A stretch of 64,000 bases of DNA. Source: Bombyx mori (Eukaryota; Arthropoda; Insecta; Lepidoptera; Bombycidae). Location of the stretch: the NCBI RefSeq assembly GCF_030269925.1, contig NC_085127.1:15011501-15075500 (forward strand), given 5' to 3'. Positions 53,158 to 64,000 of the stretch are shown in pieces. The notes below the pieces were generated by a model. The model saw only the letters and a program-made list of their open reading frames with translations, did no database searches and was not told where the DNA came from. Position numbers and translations under genes: made by a program. The first letter of the stretch is position 1. Each line of letters opens with the position of its first letter.

Positions 53158-53740
53158 TTTATTTTTAATTTATTTATTTGTTACACTTCATGTAAAATTT
53201 ACATTGGCGGACTTAATGCCTAAGGCACTCTCTACCAGTCAACCAAAGGTAGTGCAGAGTGAATAGTGGTAGGTGCAATGAAATATATTAATTTACAAAT
53301 ACATACACACAAAAAAAAAGTATATACATACATATATACACAATCACATATATATACATACATACATACATATAATAGTTTATACAGTATTAAAAGGAAT
53401 ATATTAATAAATTTCCTTAACAAATAACTTCATCCTAATAAGTTCATTACGATTCCGCTAGCTTTTCCAAAAACATTCGCCGAACTCTTAGCTTAAACGC
53501 GCAGCGGTTAGTAATAGTCCTGATCTCGCGAGGAAGCGCATTCCATAGCAGAACAGACTGCACGACGAAAGAGTTACGAACATAACTAGAACTATGGGTG
53601 GGACAACGAATTAATAGGCTATTGAGAGAACGTAGGGCCCGCTCATGGCTGGAGTGAAGATATTGAAAATAGGAAGTTAGATAGGAAGGAGGTTCGGGAG
53701 ACATAAGTAAGGAATGAAGAGTCGTCAGTGCACGTAAATT
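53158..53740 (-). mobile_element. LINE 3' end with (AAAT)n-type tail, antisense
   Basis: The minus strand encodes SSHERALRSLNSLLIRCPTH, SYVRNSFVVQSVLLWNALPR, EIRTITNRCAFKLRVRRMFL and EKLAES, then stops (about 53450). A 3' UTR with a (TATG/TG)n microsatellite follows, then GGCATTAAGTCCGCCAATGT and an AATAAATAAATAAAT end. The same family is at 62510-62925. The clade is not assigned. Confidence 0.65.
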
Positions 53741-54753
53741 ACGATTTTTACCTAATTAGTTAAATTTACTAGTACAATAAAATCTAAAAACAATATAATT
53801 ATCTCATCAAGTCGAATTAAAGTACCCCGTTTATGAAGATGAAGTAATAAACTAAGAAAGAAACCCCATGTGCGATTACCATAAAGATCGGAAACGGTTA
53901 GCCCAGAGCCAGCCAGTCCCCAGAGAAATAGAACTTCACGATTAACCATGAACCGTTTACCGCACTCCATATTACTACTATTGACTTATTATTTTATAAA
54001 TTTTACCCCACAAAGGTTCAAGTTGGACCCAATTTACGCCTTGTGGGATATAAAGGGGCTGAAGTTACCAAGTTGTGGAGGTTGTTTATAAATTTGGATA
54101 TAGGCTCTATTGGTATTAAGTAAGGTTGGTTTTCGAATATGAGATTCGAATTGAACGATAAAGACTATCTAGTTTTTGTAGAGACGACAAGATCACGCTT
54201 CGACTTCGTTAACTTCTATTTATTGATTTCAGTCGAAAATGTTTACGGAATAGTTCGGTTTTGGTAGATTTTTCTATTGAAATTACTGATTTTCTTTTTA
54301 ACAGTAGAATGTCCATAATTGAACAATCAGTTTGATAATTACCTAATTAAAACACTTTCATTTTGATAAAAAAACGCTTATTTTTTTAGTGTATTTTTTA
54401 TTTTAATTGCCTTTGATTTTGATAGGCATTGGAGTCATATGGCTGATGATAATCATGATGATGATTCGAGTTAGTAATAGCGGCAGGTCGTAATGTGAGG
54501 TCACTATATATGAATACCACAGTTCTGTATATTACCGCTAATTCATAAAACTCACTCATAAAATGCATTTTTTCCAAAATCTAATGTTGTATTTCTATTA
54601 CATTGGTACAGCTATATTAACCGATTAGCGCACCGCTGCTAAATATAATGTTGAAATCAATTGCATACAAATATAGACTCATCTTCAGACTGTCATGCCT
54701 GCATCCGTTCTATCAAAAATATTAATTATGAAACGCCCTAAAACTAATCCTGT

Positions 54754-54977
54754 CTTTTTTTTTTGCTTAGATGGGTGGACGAGCTCACAGCCCACATGGT
54801 GCTAAGTAGTTACTGGAGCCCATAGACATCTACAACGTAAATGCGCCACCCACCTTGAGATATAGGTTCTAAGATCTCAAGATAGTAACAACGGCTGTCC
54901 CACCCTTCAAACAGCAGAAATTGGCAGGGTGGTGGTACCTACCCGCACGGACTCACAAGAGGTCCTACCACCAGTAA
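54754..54977 (-). mobile_element. Bm1 SINE fragment, antisense
   Basis: Poly(T), GCTTAGATGGGTGGACGAGC through CCTACCACCAGTAAA, with a small deletion in the AACGCATTACTGCTTCACGG block. Confidence 0.88.
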
Positions 54978-55449
54978 ATTTAAATTAACTCCTAAGTATT
55001 ATAGTGTAAGTTTATACAAAAGGATCATAAAGTAATCGACCCAATACCGCAGCAAGCTTTCATTGTACACGTTACTGTGCGGCCAGCCCTTAATAGTCAG
55101 AACATTAATCGTACGTTAAGAATCACAATAAAACTACACTAAACTGAATATTTCAATACAAAGAGCTATCTTGTATCGTTCTAACGCGAGTTTTTCGCAA
55201 GCAAAATGAGACGTTACGAGAATAAATGGCTTCCCTTTGATGTCAGTCGAATTGTGCGCGCCACAGTTTCGATTATTTCAGTACTGTTGCTCCATTTGTC
55301 ACGTTTTGTATTGTTTTAAAGTGAAAACATCTTTGTCTTTTCCCTTGTGGAAGATAGGCTATAGGGTTTAATCTGCGAGAGACTGAATTAGAATATGTCG
55401 GATGGTTACGCTTCTACCACATGTGAATGTTGTTTTATTTTATTGGTTT

Positions 55450-55602
55450 GATTTTCATTATAAGATATTCTTCCTTCATCGTGGAAATTATTCGTGAACC
55501 TGTGTTAAGTACGTATTTCACTAGAAAGATTGGTATTTGTTTGCGGGATTCAAACAAAAGTCCAGTCGCATTGTCCTTATCCACGACGACGTTGTGGTGA
55601 TA
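55450..55602 (-). mobile_element. Bm1 5' half (head side), antisense
   Basis: TTTGATTTTCATTATAAGAT, CTTCATCGTGGAAATTATTC, AAGTACGTATTTCACTAGAA and CGGGATTCAAAC (box B degraded), ending CCACGACGACGTT. Only the tRNA-proximal half is present, the complement of most other copies here. Confidence 0.65.
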
Positions 55603-56077
55603 ATAACAGAATTATTATTTGCAAATCCTTATAACTATATTTTGGTATATTATCATCAGAGTAGATATGCGGAGTGAGAGTGTTGTCAACAACAACAACA
55701 CCGCTAAACTTGACTGGATTTCATTAGTGATACATACGCACTGATGATACATGCGCTTAATAAATAAACTTGAAGATGTATCTCTGTTCTATGGGCATGC
55801 TGGACTGTAGCTCAACAATGTCACGTTCACGCTGTCTTTTATACTCAACTTGGAAAGAATTTACGCAACGGAGATAATCGTAGGGTAACTCTGTTAAGAA
55901 GAGTTTTAAGACACTTGAAGAGAAATGGATGCGCTCAATTTAAGTGGTGTTGAATGAAAACATCTGTCCGCCTGTCGGTCAATCGCGCGGTTTTCATTCT
56001 ACGCTCTGTGCTTTTAGCTTTTCAAGTTTGTTTGATTTCATATCATCTCTCTCCTACCCTTCTCCCAGTCACCTAGG

Positions 56078-56290
56078 GTTTTTTTTTGGTGAGAAGGAAA
56101 TCGCCGGACTCCCACCCTTCATTGGAGATGGCGGGCCGGGTATGTCGGAGTCATATCGACTAAAACCTCCTGTCGCTCAGCAATCCACGTCCGAGCCTCT
56201 CATGAGACAGAACTCTTGAAAAGGCAAAGGGGGGAGAGTGAAGCGTGAAGTGCGGAGCGCATCAGAATCTTTGCCATCACCCTCCCCCTA
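56078..56290 (-). repeat. Dispersed repeat, copy 2 (unclassified)
   Basis: T run, GGAAATCGCCGGACTCCCAC, TTCATTGGAGATGGCGGGCC, TGTCGGAGTCATATCGAC, AAACCTCCTGTCGCTCAGCA, then a GGGGGGAGAGTGAAG block. It shares about 130 bp with copy 1. The open frame across it (55944-56219) is not a gene. Confidence 0.55.
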
Positions 56291-56670
56291 ATAACCTGGG
56301 GTAGGCGCAACATGTTTTCTCCTTTCATACTCCTCTATCATATACCATTTCTTTGCTCACTTTCTTCTAACACAAATCGATTTTCACGCAATTCATCCAT
56401 TTTTTCTTACACTTATTCGACTTAAAAGGTGAACTGAACTAAATACCAAGTTTACTTCACTAAACCACGACAAAGTTGCCGCTTTGCCACTATTTGCTCT
56501 AAACAACGACAATTCTGTTATGAACGTGACCATAAACTTGAGCTTTAGAAATATAATTTTCTATCTTATGTGGATTAAATGTGAAAACGGAGGAAGGTGG
56601 CTTTATAGTTTGTTAGCTTATTAATAATAGATGTGGATTTGGAATCTATATCACAGCATTGTATTAATTT

Positions 56671-56953
56671 TTTTTATGGTTTGTAGTGTGGACGAGCTCA
56701 CAGCCCACCTGGTGTTAAGTGGTTACTGGAGCCCATAGACATCTACAACGTAAATGCGCCACCCACCTTGAGATATAAGTTTTAATGTCTCAAGTATAAT
56801 TACAACGGCTGCCCCACCCTTCAAACCGAAACGCATTACTGCTTCATGGCAGAAATAGGCAGGGCGGTGGTACCTACCCGCGCGGACTCACAAGAGGTCC
56901 AGCTCCAGGTGGTCTGTGAGCTGGTGTCTACCCATATAAGCAATAAAAAAAAA
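56671..56953. mobile_element. Bm1 antisense copy joined to a Bm1 sense 3' end
   Basis: 56671-56900 is an antisense Bm1 (GTGGACGAGCTCACAGCCC ... GACTCACAAGAGGTCC). It is followed directly by a sense Bm1 terminus (CCAGGTGGTCTGTGAGCTGG, ATAAGCAATAAAAAAAA, about 56901-56953). The pair forms an inverted arrangement with shared end sequence. Confidence 0.8.
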
Positions 56954-59164
56954 CATAATGTCTACATGTTTTCTTTCAAATACTTGAAAGAAAAAAGGCC
57001 TGACTACCGTGAATAAACAAAACTGAGATATTTACTTTAACGCTCGACTGCCTTCGAGAACCACGCCGAAAACAAAACTTGCAATATTAAGAAGGCCTCA
57101 AAACATCCGATCATGGTTTACAACGTAAGTTTACGGTAGGCGTGCATAAAACTAGTATTGGAACAGATATTGGATATTAGTGAAGATCATATTATCTAGT
57201 ATTTTTGGAATAGTTTATATTTGTTTGATAGCAGTTTTCTATATTTTTCATTAATATTTTTCTACAGAAGATTATTATTTTCTCCATTGATCTACACATT
57301 ACCCAAATCAATATTTATAGCTTCATAAATTACTAAGAAAAAATAATTAATAACAACAAACAATAATTCTATTAAAGTTTAATTTAAACATTTCTTAAAA
57401 TCTTGATTGAAGTCATTCTCTAAAAGATTTGAATCGCAAAACTGAGGAAAAGATTAAGTATTCTACTTCGATTGCGAACATTAAAAATAAACTTTTTAGT
57501 TACACTTTAATGTCATGACTCTAGTAGAGCGACAGTATCATTTTGTACGCAACGCGATTTAAAATGCTATCTGTCAATACTAGGTAGTATTTCACAACAT
57601 TACCGCGTCCAGGGAGTGCCGAAAAGATTAATGATTCCCCACCCTTCTACTCCGCATCAATCACTTAGCCCTTTTGATGTATTATTTACTTGGAGTAAAG
57701 TTATTTTTGTGTCCGCTCGAAGCGTCTTTCGACACCATCTGTCATTACAAATCTGAAGGGGTATTCTATGTGTTTGCTCATAGTCTTATAAGGAATAACA
57801 GAAAATATTCCTTTTTTGGTGTGAATATGGATACATCGGGAGTTTTATTTTCAGTATGCTGTTAACTTTGTTACTTTTTATATTTTACTAATAAGAGGCC
57901 GGTAGAAGAATGGATTCGGGAGGGGCAGTATATCATGAGAATAAGAGAAGATTGTTCGATTGGTTAAGTCTTCAAAATTCCTGTGTGAATTAATGAGTAG
58001 ATCGTCTACCATACAATGGTCAATTGTAAAAAGAGGCCATCAGCACCGTATTAATATCCGAGATATACTGGCAAGGTTTGCAGCAGAACCCACTACCGCA
58101 AATATGCAATTGGACCTGATCACAAATAAAATGCAAAATTAGGGAAGAAGGATAAAGAAAGCCGAATTGCATCCAGCTTATATACATTTACTATTGAAGT
58201 TGAGCAGAACTACCTCTCAGTAGCAGCTAGCAGATCCTGTAGATGGTCGGCTCAACTAAAATTTTATTCGGTCTTCGCCAGCTGTATGTGCACTTAATAA
58301 AACTTTTTTATGGTTTAGTCTCATCGGCGGCTAAATCATCAGTCGTCTGTGACCACAAAAACTGTAAAGTATTCTAAACATTAGAAATAATACAATGACA
58401 ATAAAAACACAAGGCTGTAAGGCTACAGTGTAATTTTAATTATAGCTCTAATAAATTTATTTTGATAGCACAACAGCCAAATGTAACGTAACCATGTTAA
58501 AGATCCTTTCGCCATAAATTCTTTTGTCGCAGAAGCTAAAAAAAAAACAGTTTCAATTGATGTTGCACCGGGTAATCGGTTTACGACACACGACGCTCCG
58601 AGTGCGCGGATAGATTTATCCGGCTCATTTTACCCGGGCGTGCTCTGGTGAACTAGCAGAGTAGAGTTTGGAGACTGAGTTATTGGATTTTAAACTTCAG
58701 TACTTCGTTGTTAGTTCGAGGTTTTAATAAGTCATTTGGAAATGTGATGTATCGTTGGTATTGGTTTAGGTTTTGGCTTTTTCAAAATTTCATAATTGTT
58801 TTTAGGAATGTTATTTAATAGCTCGTGTTTCCATTCCTTTGGATTAGAGTATTCTAATACCAGTTTGTACGGTATTCCTGTAACTACTTTAGTGGACCAT
58901 TGGCTCGTCAGCCAATCTAATACAAAAGGGAAAAATTGCATAATATTTTTTACACAAATTGGGAATTACCATCATATAACCTATTACGTGTACAATGCAC
59001 TAATTATTCTTTTTGCTCCAAAAATCATTCAACAATACTCTTGGACTTAAACGTAGGATGACGTTTTCGATTTCATGATTTTGCAACACGCTGTAGGGTT
59101 TTTTTGAGATTAGTGACCTCTTTCTACTAAAGTAATATTAGTAAAAGCTACAAAGTAAGACGAT
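56954..59164. other. No gene recognised
   Basis: Several frames of 60-84 codons occur (for example 57674-57865 and 57960-58142) without recognisable domains or homologous copies in the window. 55603-56077 and 56291-56670 are also empty. Confidence 0.45.
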
Positions 59165-59500
59165 TTGTTTTACTCAACAAGTACGGTCAATGCCATGAGA
59201 ACTAACGAGTCTATTCTAAGCGAGCTAAGCATCCGAAAAAGGCTCTCTTTCATCTGCCGGAATCGTGTTATGAGCTTCTTCGGACACATCATGCGGTCTC
59301 CCAGACATGAATTAGCGAAGCTCATAATTAGGGATCGCATAGAGGGCAAGCGCGCCATGGGCAGAACACCAGCCAGATGGTCAGATCTAGCAAGAGAAGC
59401 ACTTGGTGGTAGTCTGTACCGTGCGGTTCATGTCACCCATGATCAAACACAGTGGAAGAACGTCACATATGGTCGCGATCCTCAGCAGTGACGGAACAAT
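59165..59500 (+). pseudogene. Second RTE-like LINE C-terminal fragment
   Basis: The open frame of 108 codons contains MRTNESILSELSIRKRL, RVMSFFGHIMRSP, GKRAMGRTPARWSDLAREAL and DQTQWKNVTYGRDP. This is the post-RT tail typical of endonuclease-reverse-transcriptase LINEs. It is distinct in sequence from 22981-23455. No core domain is upstream, so it is a fragment. Confidence 0.6.
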
Positions 59501-60467
59501 ATAGAAGAACGTTCAATGTTGCTTCCGTTTATTAATTTATTGCTTTGTTAAATATATTCTTTGTAAAATTATTTCTCTCCATATAATATTAAGGATACAT
59601 GCAATCTACTTATTTATACCGTAATGTTATTCTTCAGTCTAGTTTGATGAGTAGCATAGTATTATAATGGCATTGAGGTTTTGACCTCGTATTTAGTTCG
59701 AGGTGCCTATGGGCTGCGATAACCCCTTAAAAATGAATGATCACAAGGTCGCCTTTTTATTTCCTATTTCAAAAAAATATGTAGCGATACCTTAATATCA
59801 CAATGTAAAATCAAGAGTCAACATAATTTTTTTTACCAAGAGGGCAAGGCTTTATCCGGATAACGGCCGGCAATCCGGGCAATCTGGTCATCCGGGCAGC
59901 GTTCATACTGCTCCATTGCCCGGATTTGTTTGTTTACAGGGCAAGCCCAATGACAAACTTTGTCCTTTCAATCGATATCCTTATTGTCAACATGTCTGGA
60001 ACGTCGTGCACTAATATTGAAATGATTCAAATAACAATAACAGTGTTATTGTTATTTTGACTCGACTGCATGTGAATAAACTGATACAGAGCAGAAAGAA
60101 CATTTAATTTTAGTCAATAAAATAATTACATAGCATAAGTATTATTCAAACATTTTTTTTCTTTATATGAGAAGCTTTAAAGTAATATCTCATATATATT
60201 TTTTTTAAATTACTTCCATATTCTTTATGGTGAAGTTTTTTTATACTCATAATATAAAAAACGCCAACCCTCAAAGTTTTCAAGTTTGTACCTCAAAAGG
60301 CTTAGGCTCTGCGTTGATAAATTGATGAGTTAGTCAGAATAAATAACTATTGATTAGATTGTTAGATGACGTTTAAAATGTTTAATGTCGTTTATGAGTC
60401 TAGTAGTTGACGAGAGGCGTCGTTTTAACAATAAGCTCTATATAGCTCAGTTATTTATACCCTCGAT
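59501..60467. other. No gene; a GC-richer patch with ATCCGGGCA repeats
   Basis: 59870-59935 holds three near copies of ATCCGGGCA and the inverted TTGCCCGGAT, then an inverted repeat at 60029-60057. Otherwise AT-rich. Confidence 0.5.
60029..60057. repeat. Perfect inverted repeat, 14-bp arms
   Basis: AAATAACAATAACA (60029-60042), one central G, and TGTTATTGTTATTT (60044-60057). It follows a GC-richer patch with repeated ATCCGGGCA / TTGCCCGGAT motifs (59870-59935). Function unknown. Confidence 0.8.
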
Positions 60468-61194
60468 TGCGCTCTTTAGCCAACCAATACCCTGGGCCAG
60501 GAAGGTCAAGTACCTGGGAGTCACTCTGGATGCATCAATGACATTCCACCCGTATATAAAATCAGTCCGCGACAGTACCGCGTTTATTCTCGACAGACTC
60601 TACCCCATGATATGTAAGCGGGGTAAAATGTCCCTTCGGAACAAGGTGGCACTTTACAAAACTTGCATAAGCCCCGTCATGACTTACGCGGCTGACACAC
60701 ACATAGACACCCTCCAATCCTACAATCCCGCTTTTTCAAGTTAACTATCGGAGCTCTGCGGTACGTCAAAAGCGTTGACCTACACGACAACTTTGGCCTC
60801 TAATTAATCCGGAAACACAAGAAATCGGCGTTAGAACGATACTTCGATTAGGCTATGCGTCATGATAATCACCTTATCTGTGCCGCCGCTGACTACTCCC
60901 CGTATCCTGATCACGCAGGAGCAAGTCACCGTCGATGCCCTAGGCACGTCTTTACGGATCCATCAGGCACTAGGAGCAGGCTTAGGGACCCCAGTAACCG
61001 TATTCGTTGTACTCAGCAAAAATTTCGACGTGCAACCTAACCTAAACGTCAGCTGAGTTGTCAGTTGAGTTTTTAGGTCTCCATTGGAGGCGTTCGGGCA
61101 GCTGTTAGCAAATCCCTCCACTCCTGGCTGAGCCCATGCTCGCCCACCTGTCCTGGTGAAACTGGAAATACCTCCTATCATTCTTAATAAAAAA
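60468..61194 (+). pseudogene. 5'-truncated copy of the element 2 LINE family
   Basis: The sequence is homologous to element 2 from about 45368 to its 3' end (IPWARKVKYLGVTLDASMTF onward). It has lost the 5' 85 percent and carries substitutions, a roughly 20-bp deletion in the stretch encoding TYASVVFAHAARTH, and frameshifts. The first 3' UTR stem-loop is disrupted here, while the distal part (CCTGGCTGAGCC, CCTGTCCTGGTGAAACTGGAAA) remains. It ends in a short A tract. It is a non-functional fossil. Confidence 0.85.
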
Positions 61195-62219
61195 GCGCAA
61201 TGATTATGCTATCGTCATTATTATCATCTGAATATATAAATTTACATGATTACTCATGAGCATAAGTAGGTAGCGCCGTCTATCGCAATGTGATTTGAAG
61301 TGGCCGTTATCAACGCCGTTGGAACTCCGACCTCATGTGTCAGGGCTGGTGACGATATTCACGTTGTACTATTCTATGGGTTCAAATGACCATTTAACAC
61401 CAGGTATGTGACCACCAGAGCAGTGACTTCATAATATGTGTCACTTAGCATTTATAACAGCACTGATACATTAATACCTAATTTGCGCAAACCTTGGCCT
61501 GATGAATAAGTCTGTTTGCTATGTGCTTAAACCTAAAATAGGTAGAAAATATATTTTAACTATATAAGGGTGCCCTTTTCCACGATTTTTTACTTAATTA
61601 AGGCATTTAGTGTGAAGAAGTGAAACTAATTAATCTTAAATTTCTGGTTGTCAATAGCTATCGATCATAGTTTTCATTACCCTTTAAAGGTCGAACTCGA
61701 TTTGTTTGTTTCCTTCGCACTTGTAGCCAGCCTACTGAACGAGACTATCTGAGGGAATTTTTGGCGGGAAAAAGAAGAGTGAAGTTGTCTGAATTATTTT
61801 ACTTGTTTATTTAATATTTCCTCAGGGTTAAATTGGTAACATCGGTGGCTTATTAACTTTATAGCATCTGTAAAAGTGCACAGATCTAGGATAATGAAAC
61901 AAATCCGCTGAACGTAGCTTCTGGGGCTCTTCCAAAAAGCTCACTAAAAAGTTTCAGTAAATAACCACCTTTTAATGAGACTTTATTTCATCCTATCCCA
62001 CCTCGTTTCATTGAATTTCATCTGATTAAAGTCTCTAATTAATTAAATTCATCTCATTTTGCCTTATATCACTTTTATTACTTACACTTATAAGAAGACG
62101 ATATAAGACTTGGCTACTAGGTCTCGATACCTATAAAATCTCGATAAAATCTAAAAAATAGGAATATCTGAGTTTTTATTCTAGATTTTCCTTAAATTTC
62201 TATATAATATTTTAGATGG
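61195..62219. other. No gene recognised
   Basis: A weak sense Bm1 remnant at 61290-61420, then unique AT-rich DNA. 62926-63780 is also unassigned; its frame at 63539-63775 has no motif. Confidence 0.5.
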
Positions 62220-62352
62220 GTTTTTTTATTGCTTAGATGGGTGGCCGAGCTCACAGTTCACCTGGTGTTAAGTGGTTACTGGAGCTCATAGACATCTACA
62301 ACGTAAATGCGCCACCCACCTTGAGATATAAGTTCTAAGATCTCAGTATAGT
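62220..62352 (-). mobile_element. Bm1 SINE 3' fragment, antisense
   Basis: Poly(T)/ATTGCTTAGATGGGTGGCCG to AGTTCTAAGATCTCAGTATAG. 5'-truncated. Confidence 0.85.
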
Positions 62353-62504
62353 AAAAAATAATAATTATGATTTAACGAGATCACGAACTACCCTGTGTTA
62401 AGTGTTATCAATATCAATTGTATCGAACACTTCTATGCAACTCCACAAATCAGAACTGACAAGTCTAAACATCATCGGTAAAGAAAAAAAATTGATATCA
62501 ATGA

Positions 62505-62687
62505 CTAAATATCTCGAGATCAGGACTATTACTAACCGCTGCACGTTCAAGTTAAGGGTTCGGCGAATGCTGTTGGAAAAGTTAGCGGAATCGTCATGAA
62601 CTTGATGAAATTATTTGTTAAGGAAATTTATTAATATATTCCTTTTAATACTGTATAAACTATTATATGTATGTATGTTTGTATATA

Positions 62688-62718
<31 letters not shown>

Positions 62719-62925
62719 TGTGTATGTATATGTATATGTATATGTGATTTTGTATATATGTAGATATACTTTTTTTGTATGTATTTGTTACCTAATATAA
62801 ATTTCATTGCACCTACCACTATTTACTCTGCACTACCTTTGGTTGACTGGTAGAGAATGCCTTAGGCATTAAGTCCGCCAATGTAAATTTTACATGAAGT
62901 GTAATAAATAAATAAATAAATAAAT
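62505..62925 (+). mobile_element. LINE 3' end with (AAAT)n-type tail, sense
   Basis: It begins within EIRTITNRCTFKLRVRRMLL / EKLAESS (62514-62598). It then has the 3' UTR with a long (GTAT)n/(GTATAT)n stretch (about 62665-62765), GGCATTAAGTCCGCCAATGT and (AAAT)n (62905-62925). It is 5'-truncated further than the copy at 53158-53740. Confidence 0.7.
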
Positions 62926-63780
62926 ACGCAAAAGGAATGGTACCCTTTTCTTTTCTTCATTTCGCCTCTCGAAGTCCACGGACAGCTTCGAAGTTGTCGT
63001 GTGCCCTAGGATGTGGTATCCACTGGATTGGGTTAACAGCTAAGCAGTAGAAATGAACAGGCGCTTTAATCAACCCACACCAACCCACAACACTTCGCAC
63101 GACCAGTGCCCTAAATAAACAACACGGAGAGCTTCGGTTAAGGGCACGTATGCCTCGGCCTTCTTCAAATTATATTATTTAATACCCTTCAATCAGCTCA
63201 CCTGATGATGAATGGTCAGAGCCGAGGAATCAAGTATGGATGCTTCAACATCTGTCGGCAATAAAAGTATAGTATCAAGTAGTGTAAGTACTTTTATTTA
63301 AATCAGTCAAAACTAGATGCCAAATCAAACTACAGTACGGATATATGTCGAGGCTATCACACGAATGGAATGAGAGTAACAGGAAGACCTCAAATAAACG
63401 CATAAAAGCGAAAGTTTACGAAGGTACCTTTTTATCCGCAATCGTATTTTTCAGAATGTCATCTTAACAATTTGCTTGTTTAGCGACCTTCGCACCTGAC
63501 CTTTATAGGTTCTCAGTAATGGATGTTGACTAAAGGTAGTGCCGTGTCTGAGCAGTGAAAAACATTATTCATTGTCCGCGGATGATAGGTCAAAATATTG
63601 TGCAGGCACACCCTACAAACACAAAACACGTTTGAGGCTCTTATTAAATAATAACTCCAAGTGTATTTGCGCGCTTACTAGATGTCTCAAGCACTTTACA
63701 AGAATCTATTGCATTTTTAGTAGTTGTTACATATTGTTACATTTGCTTTTCTCAAAAATAAAGCTATCTTCATAAAACTC

Positions 63781-64000
63781 TTTTTTTATTTTTTTTTATT
63801 GCTTAGATGTGTGGACGAGCTCACAGCCCACCTGGTGTTAAGTGGTTACTGGAGCCCATAGACACCTACAACGTAAATGCGCCACACACCTTGAGATATA
63901 GTTCTAAGGTCTCAGTATAGTCACAACGGCTGCCCCACCCTTCAAACCGAAACGCATTACTACTTCACGGCAGAAATAGGCAGGGCGGTGGTACCTACCC
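63781..64000 (-). mobile_element. Bm1 SINE running off the window end, antisense
   Basis: Poly(T)/ATT, GCTTAGATGTGTGGACGAGC, to GGCGGTGGTACCTACCC at the last base. It is truncated by the window, not by biology. Confidence 0.9.

Noticed and set aside
53270..53385. CRISPR-like or satellite array
   Set aside because: It is a TATG/TG microsatellite in a LINE 3' UTR, also present in the related copy at about 62665-62765; no spacers or regular repeats.
57960..58142. Possible host exon (60 codons, polar composition)
   Set aside because: No recognisable domain, no splice-supported neighbours and no promoter; evidence is too weak to call a gene.

Overview
The window is very probably from the silkworm lineage (Bombyx mori or a close relative). 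The strongest evidence is about twenty copies or fragments of the Bm1-type tRNA-derived SINE on both strands. In the antisense orientation these read poly(T), then ATTGCTTAGATGGGTGGACG. Lepidopteran-style Helitrons (A|TC...CTAG|T), Jockey- and R1-clade LINEs and a second tRNA-headed SINE fit the same picture. The background is AT-rich, and I found no convincing host gene, host exon chain, true tRNA, rRNA or CRISPR. It reads as a gene-poor, transposon-rich intergenic or intronic segment of a eukaryotic chromosome.

Layout. 1-9,100: AT-rich DNA with old Bm1 fragments, a 151-bp foldback (1727-1877), a decayed Jockey 3' end on the minus strand (3251-4016), an insertion of an R1-like 3' tail with a 14-bp target-site duplication (TSD; 6076-6393), and a Jockey 3' tail (6875-7080). 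9,096-9,912: a decayed R1-clade reverse-transcriptase C-terminus. 11,351-11,660: a non-autonomous Helentron-like element. 12,700-22,560: Bm1 copies, a 48-bp perfect palindrome (13931-13978), Helitrons, LINE tails and a tRNA-derived SINE. 23,752-27,976: a decayed PIF/Harbinger DNA transposon with terminal inverted repeats, interrupted by a Bm1. 28,890-33,450: more LINE tails, Bm1s and a Helitron containing a nested Bm1.

34,108-46,245 is the core of the window: two apparently full-length Jockey-clade LINEs in the same orientation. Both have intact ORF1 (gag-like, three zinc knuckles) and ORF2 (endonuclease plus reverse transcriptase). Each starts at an initiator-like TCATTC with a GGACGTG element exactly at +28, ends in poly(A), and is flanked by a 10-bp TSD. 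They belong to two related families whose 3' UTRs share a stem-loop with a compensatory base-pair change. Element 1 sits inside the TSD of an older R1-like tail insertion, which gives a readable insertion order.

46,256-64,000: a Helentron-like element retaining an endonuclease-domain ORF (47022-47670), several LINE C-terminal fragments, a truncated relative of the second Jockey element (60468-61194), RTE-like and other LINE remnants, and more Bm1 copies, the last running off the window end.

The coding capacity here is selfish. ORF1 and ORF2 of each Jockey element would act together: ORF1 protein coats the RNA, and ORF2 protein nicks the target and reverse-transcribes from the 3' end. The SINEs presumably depend on LINE machinery supplied elsewhere. 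I saw nothing that amounts to a wholly new system. The most useful observations are the paired promoter architecture, the covarying 3' hairpin with deletion junctions at its base, the conserved TAATCAATG ORF junction with a premature stop in element 1, and the nested TSD chain.
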